63,108 bases of DNA from an uncultured Bacteroidales bacterium (GTDB lineage Bacteria; Bacteroidota; Bacteroidia; Bacteroidales; Paludibacteraceae), in NCBI GenBank assembly GCA_949282265.1, contig CASDOZ010000012.1:1-63108 (forward strand), given 5' to 3'. A program made the position numbers and the translations under genes. The stretch's first letter is position 1; each line of letters starts with the position of its first letter. The notes beneath the pieces were generated by a model. That model was given only the letters and a program-made list of their open reading frames with translations. It was not told the DNA's origin and did no database searches. Shown here one piece after another: positions 43,241 through 51,352 of the stretch.

Positions 43241-44638
43241 TCATTTTCTTTTTTTCCTGTTACGCACCATTTGCGAAAAATCCGTTTTCGCAAATTTAGG
43301 CATGGCCCGTCGTGGCCCCCACCCGACATGATTAAAAGGTGACACGGCCAAATTCTTGCACCACGACGGGAACAAGTCAAAGCCGATACGACGGGAAGCA
43401 ATGGTTTTGAAACCTCGCATTGCAGCCTTTTCCGCCGCAGGCCGGAGATGTCCACGCACCGCCTTCTGCCGGTTGGCAAGCATGATTTCCGTCAAAGGAA
43501 TCCTGACTGGACAGCCTTCGGCACATTTGCCGCACAGCGAACAGGCAAAGCTCAAATGCACATATTGCCCGAAATCACGCAAATGAGGCGTAATGGCCGA
43601 ACCAATCGGGCCTGAATAAGTCGTGTCATACGTATAGCCGCCGACAGTTTTATAGACAGGGCAACCGTTCAGGCACGCACCGCAACGGATACATGACAAC
43701 GCCTCCCATGCCACCGGATCGGCATACAAATTTGTACGTCCATTGTCTATCAGGACAACCACCATTTCTTCCGGCCCATCACATTCGTCGCCCTTTTTAG
43801 GGCCGGAAATTATGGTATTGTAAGCCGTTATCTGTTGTCCTGTTCCATGAACGGCCAACAACGGATAAAACAGGCCGAGCTGGTCCATTTTCGGAATCAG
43901 TTTTTCTATACCAGCAACAACAATATGCAATTTGGGGAATGATGTGGACATCACACCATTGCCTTCATTTTCCGTAACGGAAATTGCACCGGCATCGGCA
44001 ATCAGGAAGTTTGCACCCGTAACCCCGACATCGGCAGTCGTATATTTTTTCCGTAGGACTCCACGCACATAATTGGCCATTTCAGTCGGCGTGCTGTCGG
44101 GCGGCGTACCGAATTTTTCGTTGAACAAGCGCGCAATGTCCCCTTTGCTTTTGTGCATGGCCGGTGTCACGATATGATAAGGACGTTCACCCGCCACCTG
44201 CACGATAAACTCGCCCAAATCCGTCTCCACCGACTCGCAACCGATACTTCCGGCCATCTCATTCAAGCCGATTTCTTCCGTTGTCATCGATTTGCTCTTG
44301 ACCAGCAGCTTGGCTTCATGCTCCAACAACAGTTTCTTTATGTGCCCGAGCGCTTCTTCCACATTCTCAGCCCACAACACACGCGCACCATGCGCCGTGA
44401 TGTTTTTCTCAAACTGGAGCAGGTATTCATCCCAATGGCGCAACACATCGCGCTTGATCCGGGCGGCTTCCGCTTTTGCACGCGACAAATTATTATAGCG
44501 CGTGAAACCCTTCGCCACAGCATTGTCGTAGCGCGAAATATTGAATTTTATGGTTTGCCGGTGCTTTTCATCAAACGCAATGGCGGCAGAATCCTTCTTA
44601 AATTTGGTTGATGCAGAAATCATGTCCTCACCCTTCAA
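43241..44638 (-). CDS. lutB: LutB/YkgF-type iron-sulfur protein (LUD domain)
   Basis: The 465-residue protein has an N-terminal LUD domain (residues ~60-290) with NYVRGVLRKKYTTADVGVTGANFLIADAGAISVTENEGNG, then two ferredoxin motifs, CIRCGACLNGCP and CSLCGKCAEGCP, for [4Fe-4S] clusters. LutB works with LutA and LutC in lactate oxidation. Neither partner is next to it here, so the locus is atypical. The start is either of two close ATGs. A TAnnTTTG box (TACCTTTG, 44661-44668 minus) lies just upstream. Confidence 0.9.
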   Translation of the reverse strand: MKGEDMISASTKFKKDSAAIAFDEKHRQTIKFNISRYDNAVAKGFTRYNNLSRAKAEAARIKRDVLRHWDEYLLQFEKNITAHGARVLWAENVEEALGHIKKLLLEHEAKLLVKSKSMTTEEIGLNEMAGSIGCESVETDLGEFIVQVAGERPYHIVTPAMHKSKGDIARLFNEKFGTPPDSTPTEMANYVRGVLRKKYTTADVGVTGANFLIADAGAISVTENEGNGVMSTSFPKLHIVVAGIEKLIPKMDQLGLFYPLLAVHGTGQQITAYNTIISGPKKGDECDGPEEMVVVLIDNGRTNLYADPVAWEALSCIRCGACLNGCPVYKTVGGYTYDTTYSGPIGSAITPHLRDFGQYVHLSFACSLCGKCAEGCPVRIPLTEIMLANRQKAVRGHLRPAAEKAAMRGFKTIASRRIGFDLFPSWCKNLAVSPFNHVGWGPRRAMPKFAKTDFSQMVRNRKKRK

Positions 44639-44660
44639 AAATCAATCTTATAAGACTTTA

Positions 44661-44668
44661 CAAAGGTA
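44661..44668 (-). promoter_or_regulatory. -7 box of lutB
   Basis: TACCTTTG on the minus strand, 22 bp upstream of the lutB start. No convincing -33 box. Confidence 0.5.
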
Positions 44669-44850
44669 AGCATTTTCAGCGTTTATTTTGAAATAAAGTC
44701 GGGAATTTATTTGGAAAAAGAACGTTAAAAACTTTTTTGTTGCAAGATATGCAAAATATTAGGCTTTTTTGGAAGATTGTTTTTGCCCGATTGACAAAAA
44801 TGTTGTAATTTAGTCCGACGAAACTAAGTTTTTTCATACATATCAATATT

Positions 44851-45939
44851 ATGGACACAAAAGATATGAACAACAATTATTGCGTTATTATGGCAGGAGG
44901 AATCGGAAGCCGTTTTTGGCCTTTCAGCCGGAACAACCGCCCTAAACAGTTCCTGGATTTTTTAGGCACAGGACGCTCCCTGCTTCAAATGACATTTGAC
45001 CGCTTCAAACAGATTGTACCTACTGAGAACATACTGATTGTCAGCAATGTAATGTACAAAAATTTGATTCTCAACCAATTGCCAGGAATCACTGAAAACC
45101 AGATTTTGCTCGAACCGGCGAGGCGCAACACCGCGCCATGCATTGCGTATGCCATACATCGGATAAAAGCCATGACTGACAAGGCCAATATCGTCGTGAC
45201 TCCCTCGGACCATCTGATATTGAACAACGACATTTTCGCCCAAAACATCCGCACCGGAATCGACTTTATCTCCAAACACAACGCCTTGCTGACATTAGGC
45301 ATAAAACCGACACGGCCGGAAACCGGTTACGGCTACATTCAGATTGAAGACGGCAACACCGCCCTGCGAAAAGTGAAAACATTCACGGAAAAGCCAAACG
45401 CGGAATTGGCAAAGGTTTTTGTGGAAAGCGGTGAATTTTTCTGGAATTCAGGCATGTTCCTATGGAATTTGCAAGCCATTACGGAGGCGTTTGAAAAACA
45501 ACTTCCGGAAATAGAAGCCAAATTCAATGCGGGAGCCGAATATTTCAACACGCCGAAAGAAGAAGAATACATCGACCAGATTTTTGCGGCGTGCCCGAAT
45601 ATTTCCATCGATTACGGCATCATGGAAAAAGCGGACAACGTTTATGTGCTCTGCGCCGATTTCGACTGGTCGGATCTGGGCACATGGGGAGCTTTATACG
45701 ACCTGTCGGACAAAGACGAACACGCCAACGTAACATTGAAGTGCCAAACGGCATTTTACGAAAGCCAGAACAACATCGTGGCATTGCCGCAAGGCAAACT
45801 GGCCGTCATCAACGACTTGGATGGTTACATAGTTGCGGAAGCCGACAACGTATTGCTTATCTGTAAAAAAGAAAACGAACACGCCATCAGGCAATATGTC
45901 AACGATGCACAAGTCAAATTTAACGGAAAATACAACTGA
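44851..45939 (+). CDS. manC: Mannose-1-phosphate guanylyltransferase
   Basis: The enzyme makes GDP-mannose, the donor for fucose, mannose and glycan synthesis. The 362-residue protein has the nucleotidyltransferase signature MAGGIGSRFWPFSR, KQFLDFLG, the sugar-binding FTEKPNAE, and FFWNSGMFLW. It has no second phosphomannose isomerase domain, so it is the single-function form. The start may be 44851 or the ATG 15 bp later. The two downstream genes follow at 2 bp and 7 bp. Confidence 0.93.
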   Translation: MDTKDMNNNYCVIMAGGIGSRFWPFSRNNRPKQFLDFLGTGRSLLQMTFDRFKQIVPTENILIVSNVMYKNLILNQLPGITENQILLEPARRNTAPCIAYAIHRIKAMTDKANIVVTPSDHLILNNDIFAQNIRTGIDFISKHNALLTLGIKPTRPETGYGYIQIEDGNTALRKVKTFTEKPNAELAKVFVESGEFFWNSGMFLWNLQAITEAFEKQLPEIEAKFNAGAEYFNTPKEEEYIDQIFAACPNISIDYGIMEKADNVYVLCADFDWSDLGTWGALYDLSDKDEHANVTLKCQTAFYESQNNIVALPQGKLAVINDLDGYIVAEADNVLLICKKENEHAIRQYVNDAQVKFNGKYN

Positions 45940-45941
45940 TC

Positions 45942-46247
45942 ATGTCTATTTTTTTCCCAAAATTACCGAAACCGCGGCAATGGGACTACCGCCCCATTTA
46001 TTATGATGAAGAAAAGGAACGCCGCAAAGAACGTTTGCACCAATTGCAGGAAGAACGCGAAGCAACCGAAAAAAAGCAAAGCGAACCTGCACAAGAAGGC
46101 CAGCAACATAATTTGCATCGCGGTTCGTTCCGCGAAGCAGCCGAACGGAACCAAAGCACGCGCGTAAAACAAAACAAGCAGGCCAACATACGCGTATTTA
46201 TCATCTTATTTATGTTGTTGCTGCTTTTGTGGTGGCTATTATCGTAA
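45942..46247 (+). CDS. Small tail-anchored protein between manC and mutL
   Basis: The 101-residue protein begins with a proline- and aromatic-rich stretch (FFPKLPKPRQWDYRPIYYDEE), continues with a highly charged helix (ERRKERLHQLQEEREATEKKQ) and ends in a single membrane helix (FIILFMLLLLLWWLLS). It looks tail-anchored in the inner membrane, with the charged part in the cytosol. Similar small proteins occur upstream of mutL in Bacteroidota; their role is unknown. Confidence 0.72.
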   Translation: MSIFFPKLPKPRQWDYRPIYYDEEKERRKERLHQLQEEREATEKKQSEPAQEGQQHNLHRGSFREAAERNQSTRVKQNKQANIRVFIILFMLLLLLWWLLS

Positions 46248-46254
46248 TTTTTGA

Positions 46255-48093
46255 ATGGACATAATTCATCTCTTACCAGATGCCGTTGCCAACCAAATAG
46301 CGGCAGGCGAAGTTATTCAGCGTCCTGCATCAGTTCTGAAAGAACTTGTGGAAAATGCAATTGACGCGAAGGCGACTTACATCCAAATCATTATCAAAGA
46401 TGCTGGACGGACGCTGATCAGAATCATCGACAACGGGACAGGCATGAGCGAAACCGACGCGCGTCTGGCGTTCGAGCGGCACGCAACATCCAAAATCAAA
46501 GAAGCCGCCGACCTGTTCTCTTTGCACACCATGGGATTCCGGGGCGAAGCCTTGGCATCCATCGCCGCCGTGGCGCACGTCGATTTGCAAACCCGGCGTG
46601 CAGAAGATGAATTAGGCACAAAAGTGGAAATAGCTGGTTCACGCGTTACCAAACAAGAACCAATCATGTGTCCTGTGGGTTCAGTCTTTTCCATAAAAAA
46701 CCTGTTTTTCAACGTACCGGCACGACGCCGTTTTCTGAAAAAGAACTCAACGGAAATGGCACACCTGCTAACCGAATTTTACCGTATCGCTTTGGTAAAT
46801 CCACACATTGCATTCAAATTTACTGCTGACGATGAAGAACTTTTCGACCTACCGGAAAGCAACACCAAACAGCGCATTGATGCGATTTTCGGGAAAATCA
46901 GCAAAAAATCGTTCTCACAACAACTGCTGGACATCGAAACCGCCACCAATCTAGTCAAAATAAAAGGATATATCGGTCGCCCTGAAGCCGCACAGAAAAA
47001 CGCCCACCAATATTTCTTCGTTAACGGGCGATACATGCGGCATCCTTATTTCCACAAAGCTGTCATGACAGCCTATTCCGGCCTGCTGCAAGGTGAAAAC
47101 ACCCCGAACTACTTCATCTATTTCGAACTGGAGCCGGACATGATTGACGTGAACATACACCCCACCAAAACGGAAATCAAATTTGCGGAAGAACAATTGA
47201 TATGGCCTATATTAATGGCAGCTGTCAAAGAAACGTTAGGAAAATTCACTGTCGCGCCGACCATTGATTTTGACCAAGACAACGCACTAGAAATGCCAGT
47301 ACCGAGCAAAAGCGAGTTGAGCAACATACGTCCGCCGCAAACCTCGTTCAATCCGAACTACAACCCATTTGGCAACACATCGTCGGGCAGCTACAAACGC
47401 CAACCCTTGGATTGGGAAAAACTATATGCGGGTTTTGAGAAGAAAGAAACAACAACGCAGGACATATTGCCGCAAACTGCCGCCGACATGGAAAAAACAA
47501 CTGAACCAAGTACCTTGCATATCGATGACACCATATCCAAAGTGTTCCAGTTCAAAGACAAATACATTCTGACACCGGTAAAATCGGGCTTGATGCTTAT
47601 AGACCAGCAACGGGCGCATATCCGCATTCTGTACGAACAGTATTTGCAGCAGCTGGAGCAACGTAAAGGTATCTCCCAACAATTGCTTTTTCCTGAAACA
47701 ATAGAAATTGGCATGGAAGACACACCAATCCTGGAAGATTTATTACCAGACCTGCATGCACTCGGATTCGACATGGAAAAGAACGGAAAAAATACATTTT
47801 CCATAAACGGTATTCCATCCGACTTGAACGCTGCAGAAATAACCGGGACGATTCATGACATACTCGATGCTTCCAAAAATACAGCCATCGATATCCGGCA
47901 AAACAAACAGGAAACCGTCGCACTCTCGTTGGCCAGAGCCACCAGCATACATCACGGCAAAGAACTGGGAACCGAAGAAATGAACGATTTGATAAACAGG
48001 TTGTTCGCGTGCTCCGCCCACGCCATTACACCCGATGGCAAACCCATCGTCACAATTATAACACACGATGAGCTGGACAAAAGGTTTCAATGA
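46255..48093 (+). CDS. mutL: DNA mismatch repair protein MutL
   Basis: The 612-residue protein has a full GHKL ATPase: LPDAVANQIAAGEVIQRPASVLKELVENAIDA, DNGTGM, RHATSKI and GFRGEALASIA. The C-terminal dimerisation region aligns but lacks the metal-binding endonuclease motif DQHA-x2-E-x4-E, reading IDQQRAHIRILYEQY, and the CPHGRP motif, reading TPDGKP. It should therefore act as an ATP-driven mismatch-repair matchmaker without its own nicking activity. It is last in the manC-small protein-mutL run. Confidence 0.95.
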   Translation: MDIIHLLPDAVANQIAAGEVIQRPASVLKELVENAIDAKATYIQIIIKDAGRTLIRIIDNGTGMSETDARLAFERHATSKIKEAADLFSLHTMGFRGEALASIAAVAHVDLQTRRAEDELGTKVEIAGSRVTKQEPIMCPVGSVFSIKNLFFNVPARRRFLKKNSTEMAHLLTEFYRIALVNPHIAFKFTADDEELFDLPESNTKQRIDAIFGKISKKSFSQQLLDIETATNLVKIKGYIGRPEAAQKNAHQYFFVNGRYMRHPYFHKAVMTAYSGLLQGENTPNYFIYFELEPDMIDVNIHPTKTEIKFAEEQLIWPILMAAVKETLGKFTVAPTIDFDQDNALEMPVPSKSELSNIRPPQTSFNPNYNPFGNTSSGSYKRQPLDWEKLYAGFEKKETTTQDILPQTAADMEKTTEPSTLHIDDTISKVFQFKDKYILTPVKSGLMLIDQQRAHIRILYEQYLQQLEQRKGISQQLLFPETIEIGMEDTPILEDLLPDLHALGFDMEKNGKNTFSINGIPSDLNAAEITGTIHDILDASKNTAIDIRQNKQETVALSLARATSIHHGKELGTEEMNDLINRLFACSAHAITPDGKPIVTIITHDELDKRFQ

Positions 48094-48104
48094 AATCCCA
48101 AAAT

Positions 48105-48139
48105 AAATTCAGGCGGACAAAAAATGTCCGCCTGAATTT
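48105..48139. terminator. Bidirectional terminator between mutL and the GH2 gene
   Basis: A perfect 15-bp stem (48105-48119 with 48125-48139) with a five-base A loop and A/T runs at both ends serves the two convergent genes. Confidence 0.9.
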
Positions 48140-48168
48140 ATAACAATTATCTTGAACTGGTTTTTCGC

Positions 48169-50667
48169 TTATTTTTTCGTTTCTATCTCCACACTTGCTG
48201 TTTTTAGTCCCTGGCCGGAAACCACCAACTTACCTTTGCCGGCAAGTTCCTTTGCCTGCACGACAACAACCAGCATACCGCTAAACGTCGTCATTTCCGG
48301 CAAGTGGAACAATTCCAAAGAAGTGGGATCTCCGCTACAAGCTGCCCGATAACCAATTGCACCGGAAACCTTGAATTTCAGTTTTTTAGCTTCACCCGGG
48401 CACAAATTCCCGTCCTTATCCACAATTTTAGCCGTAACAAAAGCCAAATCCTCACCGTCGGCCGACAAAACCGTCCGGTCTGCCGACAACTCAATCCGGG
48501 CTGGCTTGCCCGCCGTATGGATTTCCTTTTCTGCCACCGGCTCACCGGCTTCATTGTAAGCAACCACTTTCACCGTACCAGGTTCATATTTCGTGTCCAT
48601 CCACATCAAACGGTAACGTTTCTGGCGTTTGAAATCGGCCGTAGAGGCCGAATCGGCACTATTCTCGGCCGTTACGGTCAAATCTTTGGTACGTTTACCT
48701 TGACTCTTGCCGTTTATGAACAACTCCGCCGACGGATAATTGGTATAAACAAAAACCGGCGTTACCTCGCCTTCACGTCCCGGCCAGGTCCAATGCGGCA
48801 AAATATGCAAAGTCTCCACATCTTTGTTCCAATGGCTACGATACAAATAATAACGGTCTTTGGGCAATCCTGCCAAGTCCACTATGCCGAACAACGAAGA
48901 ATGGCTGGGCCAATCTGTATAATACGGTGTAGGTTCACCAAGGTAATCAAAACCCGTCCACACAAACTCCCCGATGCACCAAGGCTTGTCTTCGTGCCAA
49001 ATCCAATCATCCTCTGGCAGGTTGGACCAACCGCAATGCTCAACATCATAAGAAGAAGACTGGTGGTCATCATATTTTTTCATCGACTGACGGACAACCG
49101 GGAACTTGTAAACGCCACGCGAACTCACGGTCGAAGCCGTTTCGCTTCCCAAAATAATCTGTTGCGGTAATTTGCTGTAATTTTCAGAATATTTATGCGG
49201 GCGATAATTGAATCCGGCTACATCCATCACAGCCGCCATATTGTTATTGACCACAGCATCAGGAGCATCCATCCCTTGCGTAACAGGACGTGTCGGGTCT
49301 TCACGGTGGCAAATATCCTGCAACATGCGCGAAAGTTTCGGGCCATCCCCGCCATTCCATTGGTCAGGTACTTCGTTGCCAATGCACCACATGACCACAC
49401 TCGGATTATTGCGGTAATGACGCACCAAATTTGTCAAATCACGCTCAGCCCATTCATCAAATACCTTATGGTAGCCATTGGCCATCTTGGCAGCTTTCCA
49501 TTCATCAAAGGATTCCAACATCAGCATCATGCCCATTTCATCGCAAGCCTCGACCAATTCGGGCGCAGGCATGTTGTGGGATGTACGGATCGCATTGCAA
49601 CCCATATCTTTCAAAATGCGTATCTGCCGGCGGATAGCAGCCGAATTGACCGCACCACCCAACGGCCCTAAATCATGATGATTGCAAACTCCCCGGAATT
49701 TTACCATTTCCCCGTTCAAGAAAAAGCCCTTGTCAGGAATTATTTCCAAAGTACGAATGCCAAAACGGGTCGTGTATGTATCTTTTTGGACATTGCCATC
49801 AAAAATTTTCGACTCTGCGGTATAAAGCACCGGTGATTCGGGACTCCACAGTTCAGGATCTGCAACTGCAAATTCCTGCTCGAACAGCGAATCATCAAAA
49901 AGGCTCAAGCCGCTCTCTCCGGTTGCGACAACCTTGCCGTTCCTGTCCTTTATTTCAGTAACAATGCGATAATTATCTTTGTCCGCGCCTTCCGGACTAA
50001 TCCATGATGTCTTTAAAGATACTTTAGCGTATTTATCCGTAACAACCGGCGTTGTAACGTATGTGCCCCATACGGGAACATAAGCATCTTCCTGGATAAT
50101 CAAATGCACATTGCGATACAGTCCCGCCCCCGGATACCAACGCGAAGATTCCCTGTCGTTTTCCAAACGTACCGCCAACTCGTTTTTCTGTCCCGGCTTC
50201 AAGAAAGATGTTACGTCAAAATAAAATGAATTATAACCATACGGCCAATATCCGGCTTCCTGACCGTTCACATACACACGTGCATGGCTCATTGCTCCAT
50301 CAAAAACCAAGGTAGCTGTCTTTCCTTCTTCAAAACCAGGTGCATCAAAAGTCAATCGATACCAACCGACACCCACAAACGGCAAGCCGCCCGTACGTCC
50401 GGCATGTTCCAGCGCTTCCTGCTGCCCATCTTGGACAATGGCCATTTCCTGCTTGTCATTGTCAATGCTGAACGGTCCATAAATCGCCCAATCATGCGGG
50501 ACAACGACATCCTGCCAACCACTCACATCCAAATCCGGCCTCCAGCCTTCCTGGACTTCACCTTTGGTAAACTTCCAACCTTTTTTAAAGGTATATTCTT
50601 GCCTACCCGATGCGCTCAACGAAGCGAAACACATACAAACCAATAACAAACTGATGACTTTCCGCAT
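48169..50667 (-). CDS. Glycoside hydrolase family 2 beta-galactosidase-type enzyme
   Basis: The 832-residue exported protein has a signal peptide (MRKVISLLLVCMCFASLSASG), the N-terminal sugar-binding domain (GRTGGLPFVGVGWYRL, DGAMSHARVYVNG), an Ig-like domain, the TIM barrel and C-terminal beta domains (DUF4982-like, LPHWTWPGREGEVTPVFVYTNYPSAELFING). The acid/base glutamate is in CIGNEVPDQW (near residue 432) and the nucleophile in LGSETAST (near 509). Which beta-glycoside it cuts is not readable. It acts in the periplasm. A small-RNA element and its terminator lie directly upstream. Confidence 0.93.
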   Translation of the reverse strand: MRKVISLLLVCMCFASLSASGRQEYTFKKGWKFTKGEVQEGWRPDLDVSGWQDVVVPHDWAIYGPFSIDNDKQEMAIVQDGQQEALEHAGRTGGLPFVGVGWYRLTFDAPGFEEGKTATLVFDGAMSHARVYVNGQEAGYWPYGYNSFYFDVTSFLKPGQKNELAVRLENDRESSRWYPGAGLYRNVHLIIQEDAYVPVWGTYVTTPVVTDKYAKVSLKTSWISPEGADKDNYRIVTEIKDRNGKVVATGESGLSLFDDSLFEQEFAVADPELWSPESPVLYTAESKIFDGNVQKDTYTTRFGIRTLEIIPDKGFFLNGEMVKFRGVCNHHDLGPLGGAVNSAAIRRQIRILKDMGCNAIRTSHNMPAPELVEACDEMGMMLMLESFDEWKAAKMANGYHKVFDEWAERDLTNLVRHYRNNPSVVMWCIGNEVPDQWNGGDGPKLSRMLQDICHREDPTRPVTQGMDAPDAVVNNNMAAVMDVAGFNYRPHKYSENYSKLPQQIILGSETASTVSSRGVYKFPVVRQSMKKYDDHQSSSYDVEHCGWSNLPEDDWIWHEDKPWCIGEFVWTGFDYLGEPTPYYTDWPSHSSLFGIVDLAGLPKDRYYLYRSHWNKDVETLHILPHWTWPGREGEVTPVFVYTNYPSAELFINGKSQGKRTKDLTVTAENSADSASTADFKRQKRYRLMWMDTKYEPGTVKVVAYNEAGEPVAEKEIHTAGKPARIELSADRTVLSADGEDLAFVTAKIVDKDGNLCPGEAKKLKFKVSGAIGYRAACSGDPTSLELFHLPEMTTFSGMLVVVVQAKELAGKGKLVVSGQGLKTASVEIETKK

Positions 50668-50736
50668 ATTCTTAGTGTATTAAAACCTGATTATTTTAAG
50701 TTGCAAACTATGGCAATAAAATATCCCTGCTGGCAC

Positions 50737-50806
50737 AAAAAAAGAAAGGTTGTCTCACGACAACCCAATCTTTACTTAACCTTAAATCTAATACCATGAA
50801 AAACAC
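50737..50806 (-). ncRNA. Small RNA element, copy 1
   Basis: On the minus strand the element has TACTTTTG (50811-50818) with CTTG 20 nt further upstream, a start near 50806, a conserved core (CATGGTATTAGATTTAAGG with short flanks, 50777-50797) and a terminator with stem GGTTGTC/GACAACC (50748-50765) capped by GTGA, a GNRA loop, then a T-rich tail. Expected size is ~70 nt. Upstream at 50860-50873 is the palindrome ATGTTTTATAACAT found at the other copies. The GH2 gene starts 70 bp beyond the terminator, so this copy may double as a leader. Confidence 0.75.
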
Positions 50807-50810
50807 GATG

Positions 50811-50842
50811 CAAAAGTAATGCTTTCTACAATACCATGCAAG
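50811..50842 (-). promoter_or_regulatory. Promoter of small RNA copy 1
   Basis: CTTG (50839-50842), 20 nt, TACTTTTG (50811-50818) on the minus strand. The -33 box has one mismatch to TTTG. Confidence 0.7.
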
Positions 50843-50859
50843 AAATATGAGCAAAAAAC

Positions 50860-50873
50860 ATGTTTTATAACAT
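50860..50873. promoter_or_regulatory. Conserved palindrome upstream of small RNA copy 1
   Basis: ATGTTTTATAACAT is a near-perfect inverted repeat (ATGTT/AACAT arms) kept in all four elements, 17-21 bp upstream of the -33 box, so it may be an operator or activator site. Confidence 0.55.
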
Positions 50874-51131
50874 ATTTTTAACATTTCCTGCAAGTTGAAA
50901 ACATTATACCAAAAAGAACAAACTTGAACAGCATACAAAAAACGAATGAAAAATAGGGATATAAACGGTTAAAACAACCTTGACACATTAATCATATTCG
51001 TTGGTAATATCACAATTCCACCTATGAATTTAAAAAGGACAATCTTACCTATTCCACTTGACAAAACAAACATTCCCAACACTTCAAAAATCATGTTCAA
51101 TAGCTTTGATATACCAGACACTTAACCGTTG

Positions 51132-51155
51132 AAACTTATTTTACGAAATAAGTTT
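51132..51155. repeat. 10-bp inverted repeat in the intergenic region
   Basis: AAACTTATTT and AAATAAGTTT flank TACG. No T run follows, so an operator or stable hairpin is possible. The rest of 50880-51220 shows nothing else I can support. Confidence 0.4.
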
Positions 51156-51224
51156 ACCCTCAAAAAATCAAGCCATTATTACAATTGCAATACGTTAAAT
51201 ATACATAAAACCGCAAATCCTTTA

Positions 51225-51255
51225 TTGTAGGAAGCCCCTAAAACACATATCTTTG
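51225..51255 (+). promoter_or_regulatory. Promoter of the large secreted protein gene
   Basis: TTG (51225-51227), 20 nt, TATCTTTG (51248-51255) match the -33/-7 pattern. The leader would be about 95 nt. Confidence 0.65.
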
Positions 51256-51352
51256 TGATAATTAGTTTTATTCATATTAACAAAATCAAAAATCATCTTT
51301 TCAAAAGAACAAAAGTATTCCTATTTATTAACTTTAAAAACAATCAGTGTTT

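Noticed and set aside
50797-50819. Short peptide frame (MKNTMQK) on the plus strand in the small-RNA elements
   Set aside because: The strong promoter and terminator point the other way, and in copy 4 an extra A changes the frame; it is not conserved as a peptide.
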